58,504 bases of DNA from Acidobacteriota bacterium (GTDB lineage: Bacteria; Acidobacteriota; Terriglobia; Acidiferrales; UBA7541). Numbering within the stretch: position 1 is the stretch's first letter; each line of letters opens with the position of its first letter. The notes beneath the pieces are model-generated. The model was not told the DNA's origin, made no database searches, and worked only from the letters and a program-made list of their open reading frames with translations. Below are positions 15,044-22,503 of the stretch, in pieces. The position numbers and the translations under genes were made by a program. Location: assembly GCA_013289955.1 (NCBI GenBank), contig JABCYZ010000040.1, positions 1-58,504 on the forward strand. The letters run 5' to 3'.

Positions 15044-17770
15044 ATGCAATGGTCCCACCAAGTGTGGATGCGGTTCCAAACGTTCTTTCGTCGCCATCGG
15101 TTCACCGAGCAACTGAGCGATGAGGTTCGCTTCCACCTGGAGGAACAGATCGCCGAAAACATGGCCGCGGGCATGAGCCCCGAGGACGCGCGTTACGCCG
15201 CGATGCGCCTTTTTGGCAACTCGACGTGGCTGAAGGAGGAGACGCGCGCGACATGGGGATGGTTGTGGGTGGACGAAGTTAGCCAGGATTTGCGCTACGG
15301 ATTCCGCGCGCTTCGCAAGAGCCCTCTCTTCACCACCGTAGCTGTACTAACGCTGGCGCTTGGTATTGGCGCAAATACGGCGATGTTCAGCCTCCTGGAT
15401 CAGGTGGTCCTGCGGCTTTTGCCGGTCAATCATCCTGAGCAGCTCGCGATCGTCAGAGAGACCGGCAACCATTACGGCAACAGTTACGGCCCCAACACCA
15501 TTTCCTGGCCGATGTTTGAAGATTTGCGCGACAACAATCAAGCCTTCTCGGGGATGTTCTGCCGATTCCCAGCCAGAGTAACTATCGGCTACGGTGATCG
15601 AGCGGCGCAAATCTCTGCCGAGCTGGTCTCCGGCTCGTACTTCAGGGTATTGGGTGTGGGGACGGCATTGGGCCGCACCATCGCTCCGGACGACGACGCG
15701 GTTCCCGACAGTCAACCGGTCGTGGTACTCAGCTACAGCTTCTGGCGGAACTACTTCGACGGGGACCGCAGCATCGTCGGCCGGACAATCGCCCTCAACG
15801 GTCACGCGATGACCGTTATCGGAGTCGCGCAGCCCGGTTTCGACGGCGTGGAACTCGGAGCCCCTGCGAAGGTTTTCGTTCCCATCATGATGAAGACGGA
15901 GATGACGCCGCACTCGGACGGGCTGAAGGACCGGCGCCGCAGGCTGAGTTGGGTCACCGCGTACGGCAGGCTGAAGCCCGGCGTCAGCCTCGAGCAGGCG
16001 CAACTTTCGCTCCAACCGCTGATGCATAGCATTCTCGAAATGGAGGTTCAGCAGCCTGAATTCACAAGGTCCTCGACACCCGAAGATCGAGAACCGTTTC
16101 TTCGAAATCGCGTGGAACTTTTGCCGGGCTCAGAGAACGACCTGCGCGAGGATATGCGCAGACCGCTATGGCTTCTGGTCGCGCTCACCGGAGCGGTGCT
16201 TCTTCTTGCCTGTGCCAACCTGGCAAATCTGTTGCTGGCGCGTGCCACGGCGCGAGAGCGGGAGCTCGCTGTTCGCCTGGCCATCGGGGCCGGTCGCGCC
16301 CGCATCGTTCGCCAGTTGCTCACCGAAAGTCTGCTTCTCTCGGCCGCTGGAGCAGCCGTGGGACTGGCGCTGGCCTTTCTGACAAATCGCGTTCTGCTGC
16401 GCATCTATCTGCCTGCGGATGCGGCGGCCGAATTTGTTGTCTCTCCTATTCCCGATGCACGCGTGCTGGCCTTCGTTGCGGGAGCTATGCTCCTGACCTC
16501 ACTCGTCTTCGGACTCCTGCCCGCCGTCCGCGGCTCGCGCACTGAAATTACGCTCTCGCTCAAAGACAGGTCCGGCGCCCCCTCAGCCGGCGGCATTTCT
16601 CTTCGCCGGATGCTGGTCGGCATTCAGGTGGCGCTGTCGCTGCTGCTGCTGGTCGGTGCAGGACTTTTCGTTCGCACTTTGCGCAACCTCGATAGCCTGG
16701 GGCCGGGGTTCCCCACCGATCATCTTCTTACCTTCAGGATCGATCCTTCGCTCAACGGATACTCCGACGAACAAACCAAATCGTTCTATCAACGGCTCGA
16801 CATCAATCTCCAAACCATGCCCGGTGTCGACTCGGTTGGGTTCTCCGCCATGGCGCTTCTGAAGGGCTACGGATGGCAAAATGCGATCCTGGGTAAGGAT
16901 TTCGAAGGAGCGCCGATGGAGCAACAGCCTGTTCTCAGCGAGGTCAGCCCGGACTACTTTGCTACGCTCGGTATTCCTATCCTCGCCGGGCGTGCCTTCA
17001 CTGCACAGGACGTGGGGCCGGCCAAATACGCTGTCATCAACGAGAGCTTTGCCAGGGAATACCTCCCGGGCCGAAATCCGATCGGGCAGCGCTTCGGGCT
17101 CGTCGACGACATGGAGCCAGTCAGCCCGGACATTGAAGTCATCGGAGTGATCCCGGACAGGAAATACAGAGATCTGCGTGAGACGCCTCCCGCGCAGGCT
17201 TACTTCCCCTATCTCGAAGGCGTGCATTTCCGCTTCATGAATATCTATTTGCGCACGCAGGTCGATCCGCGCCAGATCGAGGACGAACTTCAGGATCGCA
17301 TGCGGCAGTTCGATCCGCATGTTCCGGTCGTCGGACTAGAAACCATGAACGAACAGATTGGATTCTCGCTGCGAACCGAGCGACTGGTCGCCAGCCTCTC
17401 TGGGGTATTCGGCGGACTCGCCACTTTACTCGCCGTCATCGGGCTTTACGGGGTTATGGCTTACGTGGTGATGCGGCGAACGCGCGAAATTGGAATCCGC
17501 ATTGCTCTCGGAGCGTTGCGGAGCAACGTGATTCGGATGGTCATGCGCGAAGCGTTCATTCTCATCGGAGCCGGCCTGGTTGCAGGGTTTTCACTCGCCA
17601 TGGCCCTTGCCAATCTGATCCGCAGCCAACTCTATGGTTTGAACGCTCGCGATCCATGGACGTTCCTTGGCGCGGCAATCGTTCTTGCTTTGGCTGCAGG
17701 ATCGGCAGGCTTCATTCCCGCGTTGCGCGCAAGTCGCGTAGATCCCATGAGGGCGCTCCGGCATGAATAA
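15044..17770 (+). CDS. ADOP-type duplicated FtsX/MacB permease (cassette 4)
   Basis: 908 residues from ATG 15044, with AAGGAG at about 15028-15033. Cytoplasmic N-terminus (FTEQLSDEVRFHLEEQ), first helix with LTLALGIGANTAMFSL, MacB-like periplasmic domain containing MTVIGVAQPGFDGVELG, FtsX block 1 (ELAVRLAIGAGRARI), a second periplasmic domain, and FtsX block 2 (EIGIRIALGALRSNV) ending PALRASRVDPMRALRHE. All parts of the family are present. Codon use and length match the other three copies, so the set looks like old paralogues and not a recent amplification. No ATPase gene is linked; the physiological role is not established. Confidence 0.9.
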   Translation: MQWSHQVWMRFQTFFRRHRFTEQLSDEVRFHLEEQIAENMAAGMSPEDARYAAMRLFGNSTWLKEETRATWGWLWVDEVSQDLRYGFRALRKSPLFTTVAVLTLALGIGANTAMFSLLDQVVLRLLPVNHPEQLAIVRETGNHYGNSYGPNTISWPMFEDLRDNNQAFSGMFCRFPARVTIGYGDRAAQISAELVSGSYFRVLGVGTALGRTIAPDDDAVPDSQPVVVLSYSFWRNYFDGDRSIVGRTIALNGHAMTVIGVAQPGFDGVELGAPAKVFVPIMMKTEMTPHSDGLKDRRRRLSWVTAYGRLKPGVSLEQAQLSLQPLMHSILEMEVQQPEFTRSSTPEDREPFLRNRVELLPGSENDLREDMRRPLWLLVALTGAVLLLACANLANLLLARATARERELAVRLAIGAGRARIVRQLLTESLLLSAAGAAVGLALAFLTNRVLLRIYLPADAAAEFVVSPIPDARVLAFVAGAMLLTSLVFGLLPAVRGSRTEITLSLKDRSGAPSAGGISLRRMLVGIQVALSLLLLVGAGLFVRTLRNLDSLGPGFPTDHLLTFRIDPSLNGYSDEQTKSFYQRLDINLQTMPGVDSVGFSAMALLKGYGWQNAILGKDFEGAPMEQQPVLSEVSPDYFATLGIPILAGRAFTAQDVGPAKYAVINESFAREYLPGRNPIGQRFGLVDDMEPVSPDIEVIGVIPDRKYRDLRETPPAQAYFPYLEGVHFRFMNIYLRTQVDPRQIEDELQDRMRQFDPHVPVVGLETMNEQIGFSLRTERLVASLSGVFGGLATLLAVIGLYGVMAYVVMRRTREIGIRIALGALRSNVIRMVMREAFILIGAGLVAGFSLAMALANLIRSQLYGLNARDPWTFLGAAIVLALAAGSAGFIPALRASRVDPMRALRHE

Positions 17771-17901
17771 ACGGCCACGCCCGAGAGTCGGAACGAAGAT
17801 TGCTGTTCGTCCTTGGAACGATGCACGAGTGAGGAAACAACCGCGGGTCTTGTGGCTCAAGTTGAGCGATCGGCTTCCCAGCTCCGAAACGTCCGAAGCT
17901 C

Positions 17902-18585
17902 TCACTGCGAAACTTTTAGGCCTGAAAAATGAGCGATGGTTCCTGGCCCCACCCAGAGCGCTATGGCACCTTTTGCAATCGGCTGTTTGAGGTCGTTCAC
18001 GATGAGCGAGGGCTGTTCCGCGCCGTTGATGTATAGGCGCGCGCTCGTTCCCGACACCTGAATCCTGACTTGCGTCCACTGTCCCGGCACCAGGTCAACG
18101 TAGGACTCATACTTGCCCGGACTTTCCGCGCGCAATTTCTGCCACGGGAATCCAGGCACCGAAATGTATTGAACGGAGTGGTTTCTTTGCAGTTGATCTT
18201 CCGATCGCCCGTTCTTGGGGCGAAGATAAAAGCACTCGAAGTGGGATCTGTCTTTCGATACCCTAAACGAAATCCCGACAAAACCTCGCAACTCGCGCGG
18301 CGCATCAGGTGCCGTATCGCCGCTCAGGCTGACTTCGATCCCGCCATCCTCGAAACCCGCCCCCGGGACGATCGCAAAACGGCTGGCATCATCCAGGTTG
18401 GCCGGGCCAGCATCGGTAATGCGTACCGCGTCGCGGCCCAAATAGGTGACGGACTCCGCTTTGACGTTCTGGACTTCGAGCTTATCCGGAGCGGGCAGTC
18501 CGATTTCCTGGAACGACTGATCAAGGGGCTGTTTGGCGGGGAGAAGCAAGAGAACGGCCAACCCGCACAGACAGAGTAATTTCAC
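17902..18585 (-). CDS. Secreted LamG/concanavalin-like beta-sandwich protein
   Basis: About 228 residues. A signal peptide (hydrophobic core LLCLCGLAVLLLL, then a cut before about residue 20) leads into an all-beta domain with SGDTAPDAPRELRGFVGISFRV, WTQVRIQVSGTSARLYING and a final GPGTIAHFSGLKV strand. The pattern resembles the LamG or DUF1080-type jelly roll found in carbohydrate-binding and glycosidase-like proteins; catalytic residues cannot be assigned. GGGAGG lies right against an ATG at 18591 but 6 nt from the GTG at 18585, so GTG is the likelier start. It is downstream of the DUF1028 gene in the same direction only in map order (that gene is to its right on the minus strand, 54 nt away), so they probably form one operon. 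Confidence 0.75.
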   Translation of the reverse strand: MKLLCLCGLAVLLLLPAKQPLDQSFQEIGLPAPDKLEVQNVKAESVTYLGRDAVRITDAGPANLDDASRFAIVPGAGFEDGGIEVSLSGDTAPDAPRELRGFVGISFRVSKDRSHFECFYLRPKNGRSEDQLQRNHSVQYISVPGFPWQKLRAESPGKYESYVDLVPGQWTQVRIQVSGTSARLYINGAEQPSLIVNDLKQPIAKGAIALWVGPGTIAHFSGLKVSQ

Positions 18586-18644
18586 TTTCATCCTCCCATG
18601 CGAACTTCATCGCCGGAATCCCTCTGCTGGAAAAACTTCTGGAA

Positions 18645-19949
18645 CTATTTAGCTGCTTTCTCGGCCGCAGCTTGTTGTTCCAGCCGTGCCATTCTTAATC
18701 GAACGCGCGAGTCATTTGGCTCCTTGTTTAGCGCCATTTGGCACTGTTCCATCGCATCTCGATAGTTCCCCATCGCCGCATAGGCCGTACCACGCAGGAG
18801 TCGAAGGTCGACAGACTCCTCCGAGCGCTGAGGTATGTCGTTCAACACGATAAGGGCTTCCTTCGGGTGCCCGATCTCCAGCAACCTTCTGCTCACCCGA
18901 ACACCCTTCTCAGGTTCGGCATCGTTTGCCTGCCGCAGCCGCTCGTATGCCGCGACAGCATTCTGCTCCTGCTCGGCGCTCACCCAGCGATGGAACTGAA
19001 GACTTGCCCCAAGTTCGGCAAAGTTCCCCTCACCGATCTCAGCCTGAGCCCACGCTGAATTTTCGGAGAAGGCCACGGTGATGTACTGCAGCGCCAAAGT
19101 CGGTTCTTCGACACTTTCTGCCACTCGGGCCGCCCGGATCCAGATGCGTGACCACGTGGAAGCCCGCGCAACCGCTCCGATCAAGAGGGATTTTGCCTCT
19201 TCCAGTTGCCCTTTCCGGGCGAACTGGCTCGCCCGGACGACTTCCTGCCGCGCGAATTGCATGTCGAATAATTTTCGCAACGCGCCGACCGGATCACTGG
19301 AATCATCGACCCGCAAATCAATATCGATAGGCCACCCGTCCGCTGTTTTTACCAGCAGTGCGGCGGATTCTCGCCCTGTCTTCTGTCCGCCAGCGAGGTC
19401 CCCCGCTGTCAACGCGGCCATCAGCCTTTCCGCTAACGTGCCTTTGGTTGTCAAGAATGCCTGCTCCATCCCCTCAAGAACGTTTGGACCCACGAGTCCG
19501 TTTCCTTCGACGCTGTAGCCCAAGCCCGAACGTGCACCTGCCCACTCCGCGCGTTGCGCTTCTTCGCCGGTGTAGTTGGCGGCTCGCCCGTCAACGCTTA
19601 CGAGCGCCACTTGACGAGCTTGCGGTCCTTCTCCATCGAAGTTTCCGTCCTCGGCCAGCAACCGCTTCAGCGTTGCTTCCGGGCTCGTCCCCGCAGCGAG
19701 AAGAGCCAGTCCACGGGGGCCGTAATGTGGGTTTGTTTCAAATTGTGAAACCAGCGCGCCGACGCCCGCTTGTGCGTAAGGCACACTTGAGCCGACTGCC
19801 AGGTTGTTGGTTTGTACGGCCACACCGCACTCCCGTGTCTTCGCGTCGCAGGCAACGATGGAATACGTTGCGTGGGTCGAGTCCGCACCTGCGAGTAGAA
19901 CCGCTGCCAGGCCGAACACGGCTCCTCCTCCGCCAAATCTTCCGGACAT
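18645..19949 (-). CDS. Secreted DUF1028 (Ntn-hydrolase-like) protein with C-terminal TPR repeats
   Basis: 434 residues. Signal peptide (about 1-25), then a DUF1028 domain (about 26-230) beginning TYSIVACDAKTRECGVAVQTNN and containing GALVSQFETNPHYGPRGL and the Asp-rich WPIDIDLRVDDSSDPV end. The remainder (about 250-434) is helical with several TPR-like repeats, the last being DLRLLRGTAYAAMGNYRDAMEQC. DUF1028 proteins are regarded as Ntn-hydrolase relatives of unknown substrate. Cleavage of the signal peptide after THA would leave Thr as first residue, which suits that fold. ATG 19949 has AGGAGG directly upstream; an earlier in-frame ATG adds an unlikely 36 residues. Confidence 0.85.
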   Translation of the reverse strand: MSGRFGGGGAVFGLAAVLLAGADSTHATYSIVACDAKTRECGVAVQTNNLAVGSSVPYAQAGVGALVSQFETNPHYGPRGLALLAAGTSPEATLKRLLAEDGNFDGEGPQARQVALVSVDGRAANYTGEEAQRAEWAGARSGLGYSVEGNGLVGPNVLEGMEQAFLTTKGTLAERLMAALTAGDLAGGQKTGRESAALLVKTADGWPIDIDLRVDDSSDPVGALRKLFDMQFARQEVVRASQFARKGQLEEAKSLLIGAVARASTWSRIWIRAARVAESVEEPTLALQYITVAFSENSAWAQAEIGEGNFAELGASLQFHRWVSAEQEQNAVAAYERLRQANDAEPEKGVRVSRRLLEIGHPKEALIVLNDIPQRSEESVDLRLLRGTAYAAMGNYRDAMEQCQMALNKEPNDSRVRLRMARLEQQAAAEKAAK

Positions 19950-20379
19950 GGCTCCTCCTTCTCCCCAGTTGTTATACGACCGTCGAGCCGGAAAGGTTCC
20001 CTGGTCACCGGAGCGCCTGCTCCGCCCTTTCGAACCGCAGACCGCTGTTTCATCCATTCTCGAGCCTAAGGCGATGCTCTGACGACAGCTGATCTTTTTG
20101 TGTTCCGCTCTGGTTGGTCAGATAGCTCGGACGATACCATACCGATCTTCGCAGTTCAGCAGGCCAGCCTTTTTCTACCGCTCATTTTCCTGGGCACTGC
20201 TTGGGTCTAGTTCCTGCGTCCGGCAGCTTCCTATCGATCATGGCTCGACAAGAACTGCACATGCGTTACTGGTGACAAAATTGGGAGGTTCAAAGGTAAA
20301 GAAATTCCTGTCGCATAACCCTGCAGCCATTCTGAAGTTATAGACAATCACTGCGGCGTGGCCCGTCGATCCGTCAAGA

Positions 20380-20411
20380 GCCCTCCGGTGTGCCGGTGGG
20401 CGCCTTTTTTT
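20380..20411 (+). terminator. Rho-independent terminator-like hairpin
   Basis: GCCC-T-CCGG (20380-20388), loop TGTG, CCGG-T-GGGC (20393-20401), with a T-T mismatch in the middle of a 9-bp stem, followed by GCC and seven T (20405-20411). It reads on the plus strand though no plus-strand gene ends here, so it may end a small RNA or insulate the conjugation locus. The stretch 19950-20379 shows no supportable gene. Confidence 0.5.
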
Positions 20412-20485
20412 CGTGTCCTGAATTCTGGCCGAGAAAAGAAAAACAACCAGACGGCCGAACTACACAGTATATCCCCGCTGGCTTT

Positions 20486-20550
20486 GCTTCCCTGAACGCG
20501 GGAAGCAGCAACCGGATTCGTCCTGGACGCAAGTCCGGGAATCCGAATCC
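20486..20550 (+). ncRNA. Structured intergenic element with GCAA tetraloop
   Basis: Two neighbouring stems: GCTTCCC (20486-20492) with GGGAAGC (20500-20506); and GGATTCG (20514-20520) with CGAATCC (20544-20550) enclosing TCC-T-GGAC, a GCAA tetraloop (20529-20532), GTCC-G-GGA. The inner stem is 8 bp with one T-G pair. A GNRA-capped two-part stem 120 nt upstream of the first gene of the conjugation locus could be a leader element or small RNA. It does not match any riboswitch consensus I know. Confidence 0.35.
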
Positions 20551-20668
20551 TCATCATGCCGTGGCTGCCCGACTCGTCCCCGCATCTGGCAGGTCATCTT
20601 GACGTGCGCGCCGTCCAGCCCGCGTTCTCGATGGCGCTGCGTCCACTTTCGCTTCAGGGAGAGCCGCG

Positions 20669-21478
20669 ATGAACCGGAATTCGATGTGCCGCTGTCTCAT
20701 TTGCGGTTTGGAGAGCAGTTTGGTGGAGCAATTGGCAGAAGAAGCCTCCCGGGACCATTACCGCCAGTTTGCTGACTCGAACTCCTTGCTGGCCAATTTT
20801 CCTGACATCCCTGATCTTCTCGCCTATCTGCACACCTCCAGGACCACGGACAATGACAACTTCTCGGCGGACGGGATCCTCGCCACATTGCTCCGGACAC
20901 AAGCCGCCGGAGGTGGCGCCGGCATCCTGCGCGACTTTCTTCTCCTGGCCTTTATCCCTGCACTGCATTCCACCTGCCGGCAAGTGGCCAGCCGCAATCC
21001 TTCGATTCCCGCTGCCGATATTGCACAGCATTCCGTCGCCGCCCTGCTCCAGATTTTCGGACTCCATGAATTCTATGGCCGGACCAGTCATGTTGCGTTC
21101 GCCATATCCCGCAACCTCAAACGCAATACCTTCAAGTGGGCGGAACACGAATGCCGATCTCCCACCTGTATGGCTGCCCCGGAACCGCTCGTCGAGATTC
21201 CGGCGACTCACGAAGCCATGGACGCCGTCGAGCGCGCGGCACTTCTGCCGCATTTTCTTTCCCGCTGCCAACAACGGGGTCTGGTCACCAGTGAAGACCT
21301 AGAGCTGCTCGTCCAATGCAAGCCAGACGCAGCGCGCGACTCTTCGCCCGACAGCCCGGCCGGCGTCTATTCGAACGCTTCCCGCCAGCGTATGAAGCGG
21401 TTGCTCAGAAAACTCCGCTCCATTGCCCGTACCCCGCCTAACGGCAAGCCGGACAGCCAAGCGATGCCCTGGGTCTGA
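20669..21478 (+). CDS. Divergent sigma-70-like protein at head of the conjugation locus
   Basis: 269 residues, soluble, ATG 20669 with GGAGAG upstream. Residues about 85-170 look like a worn sigma region 2: FIPALHSTCRQVA, then DIAQHSVAALLQIF, and a helix AISRNLKRNTFKWAEHE in place of the DNA-melting part. The C-terminal part (about 185-255) has LSRCQQRGLVTSEDLELLV and ASRQRMKRLLRKLRSI, similar to a region 4 helix-turn-helix with the SxxRQRxKR pattern. The likeness is by eye only, and a CxxC at the very N-terminus (CRCLICG) might bind zinc. Position before virB2, with a terminator between, suggests a dedicated transcription factor for the operon. It could also be an unrelated helical protein. 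Confidence 0.45.
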   Translation: MNRNSMCRCLICGLESSLVEQLAEEASRDHYRQFADSNSLLANFPDIPDLLAYLHTSRTTDNDNFSADGILATLLRTQAAGGGAGILRDFLLLAFIPALHSTCRQVASRNPSIPAADIAQHSVAALLQIFGLHEFYGRTSHVAFAISRNLKRNTFKWAEHECRSPTCMAAPEPLVEIPATHEAMDAVERAALLPHFLSRCQQRGLVTSEDLELLVQCKPDAARDSSPDSPAGVYSNASRQRMKRLLRKLRSIARTPPNGKPDSQAMPWV

Positions 21479-21705
21479 AGAGTTCCGCAGGCTCTCTTCC
21501 GGCGCTGGCCGCAGCCGGCTTCAAGAAAAGCAAAATATCTTTACTTGCACGCGACACATTTTCTCCGGCTCGAAACAGATTAGCTACATGTGGGGAGAGT
21601 TTTCGTCAAATACTCCCGCGGCCTTGGCCCTTTCAAACGATTTCCATGGTCCCGGGTATCCCCGAAGGCAACCTTAACGGAAGAATCCGCGGGGATGCGC
21701 TGTTC

Positions 21706-21733
21706 CCGGAGCTCTTGCTCCCGGCGTTTTTTT
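21706..21733 (+). terminator. Terminator or attenuator before virB2
   Basis: CCGGAGC, loop TCTT, GCTCC(C)GG with one bulged C (21706-21724), then CG and seven T (21727-21733). It separates the sigma-like gene (ends 21478) from virB2 (starts 21851). The remaining intergenic DNA, 21479-21850, shows no gene. Read-through or a promoter after 21733 is needed to express the secretion genes. Confidence 0.6.
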
Positions 21734-21850
21734 GGGTGAGAAACTCGCTGCGAACAGAAGATTACCGCTGATCCATTTGCGCCGGTCGCGTTCGGGCGGG
21801 TGAGAACTCTCCTCCCTGCGTACTTCGTTTCCAAGAGGAGACCCTCATTT

Positions 21851-22168
21851 ATGGAAGCAACAGTTCGTCACGTCATGCGGTTTCGTGCCACGTCACGCAG
21901 TGCGTGGATCACGGCCATCAGCCTCCTGCTGGCCGTTCCGGTCTTCGCACAGGCGTCCTCTCCCTGGGAAAATGCCGTTAGCGTACTCCAGCAGGCCTTC
22001 ACCAGCACGATTGCCCGCGGGCTCTCCCTCGTTGCCATTGTCGTCGCCGGACTCACCTTCGCCTTCGGTGAAGGCGGCTCGAAGCGTGTGCTCGCCGGCG
22101 TTCTCTTCGGCGTGGGCATGGCCATCGCCGCGGTGAATTTCCTGGCGTGGCTTTTCCCCGGCAACTGA
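21851..22168 (+). CDS. virB2: VirB2/TrbC-type pilin
   Basis: 105 residues. A long basic signal peptide ends at VFAQA (about residue 35), followed by a mature part of about 70 residues with two hydrophobic helices (AIARGLSLVAIVVAGLTF-type and VLAGVLFGVGMAIAAVNFLAWLF) separated by a short charged loop GEGGSKR. This is the classic layout of the major pilin of P-type type IV secretion systems. ATG 21851 lies about 10 nt after AAGAGGAGA; an upstream in-frame start at 21800 lacks such a site. It heads the run of secretion genes and virB3 follows after 29 nt. Confidence 0.87.
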   Translation: MEATVRHVMRFRATSRSAWITAISLLLAVPVFAQASSPWENAVSVLQQAFTSTIARGLSLVAIVVAGLTFAFGEGGSKRVLAGVLFGVGMAIAAVNFLAWLFPGN

Positions 22169-22197
22169 GCGACCCGCACCAGAAAGAAAGGAAGCAC

Positions 22198-22503
22198 GTG
22201 GCAGAACCCAGACGCATCAACAGAGTGCATCGGTCGCTCTCACGGCCTCTCACAATCCTCGGCGCCGAGCGAAAGCTCTTTTTCTTCGCCATGTGCCTGG
22301 GTGCGGCCACCTTCAACCTGCTCAACAGCTTGTCCGGCGGGCTGCTGATGTTTTCCTTGCTCTACTTTCTGGCTCGCTGGGCCACCCGGACAGATCCGAA
22401 GATCCTGCAGTTCCTCTTGTCAGCCGCGAGACTCCGCACTCAATACGACCCGATGAAGTTCGTTCCGGTTGCCGTCCGAAGGGATCGCCATGCTCAGGCT
22501 TAG
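22198..22503 (+). CDS. virB3: VirB3/TrbD-type inner-membrane protein
   Basis: 101 residues from GTG 22198, preceded by AAAGGAAG. It begins with a basic stretch (EPRRINRVHRSLSRPLTILGAERKLFF) and has two adjacent membrane helices (about 28-58), typical of VirB3, which sits beside the VirB4 ATPase in the inner-membrane complex. A short soluble tail contains DPKILQFLL. It overlaps virB4 by 14 nt, so the two are translationally coupled, as in many systems where B3 and B4 are even fused. Confidence 0.85.
   Translation: MAEPRRINRVHRSLSRPLTILGAERKLFFFAMCLGAATFNLLNSLSGGLLMFSLLYFLARWATRTDPKILQFLLSAARLRTQYDPMKFVPVAVRRDRHAQA

Noticed and set aside
20480..20560. Cyclic di-GMP (GEMM) or cobalamin riboswitch at the GCAA hairpin
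   Set aside because: Only a short GGACGCAA stretch is reminiscent; the remaining conserved positions and the paired element order are absent, and the downstream gene is not of a matching type.
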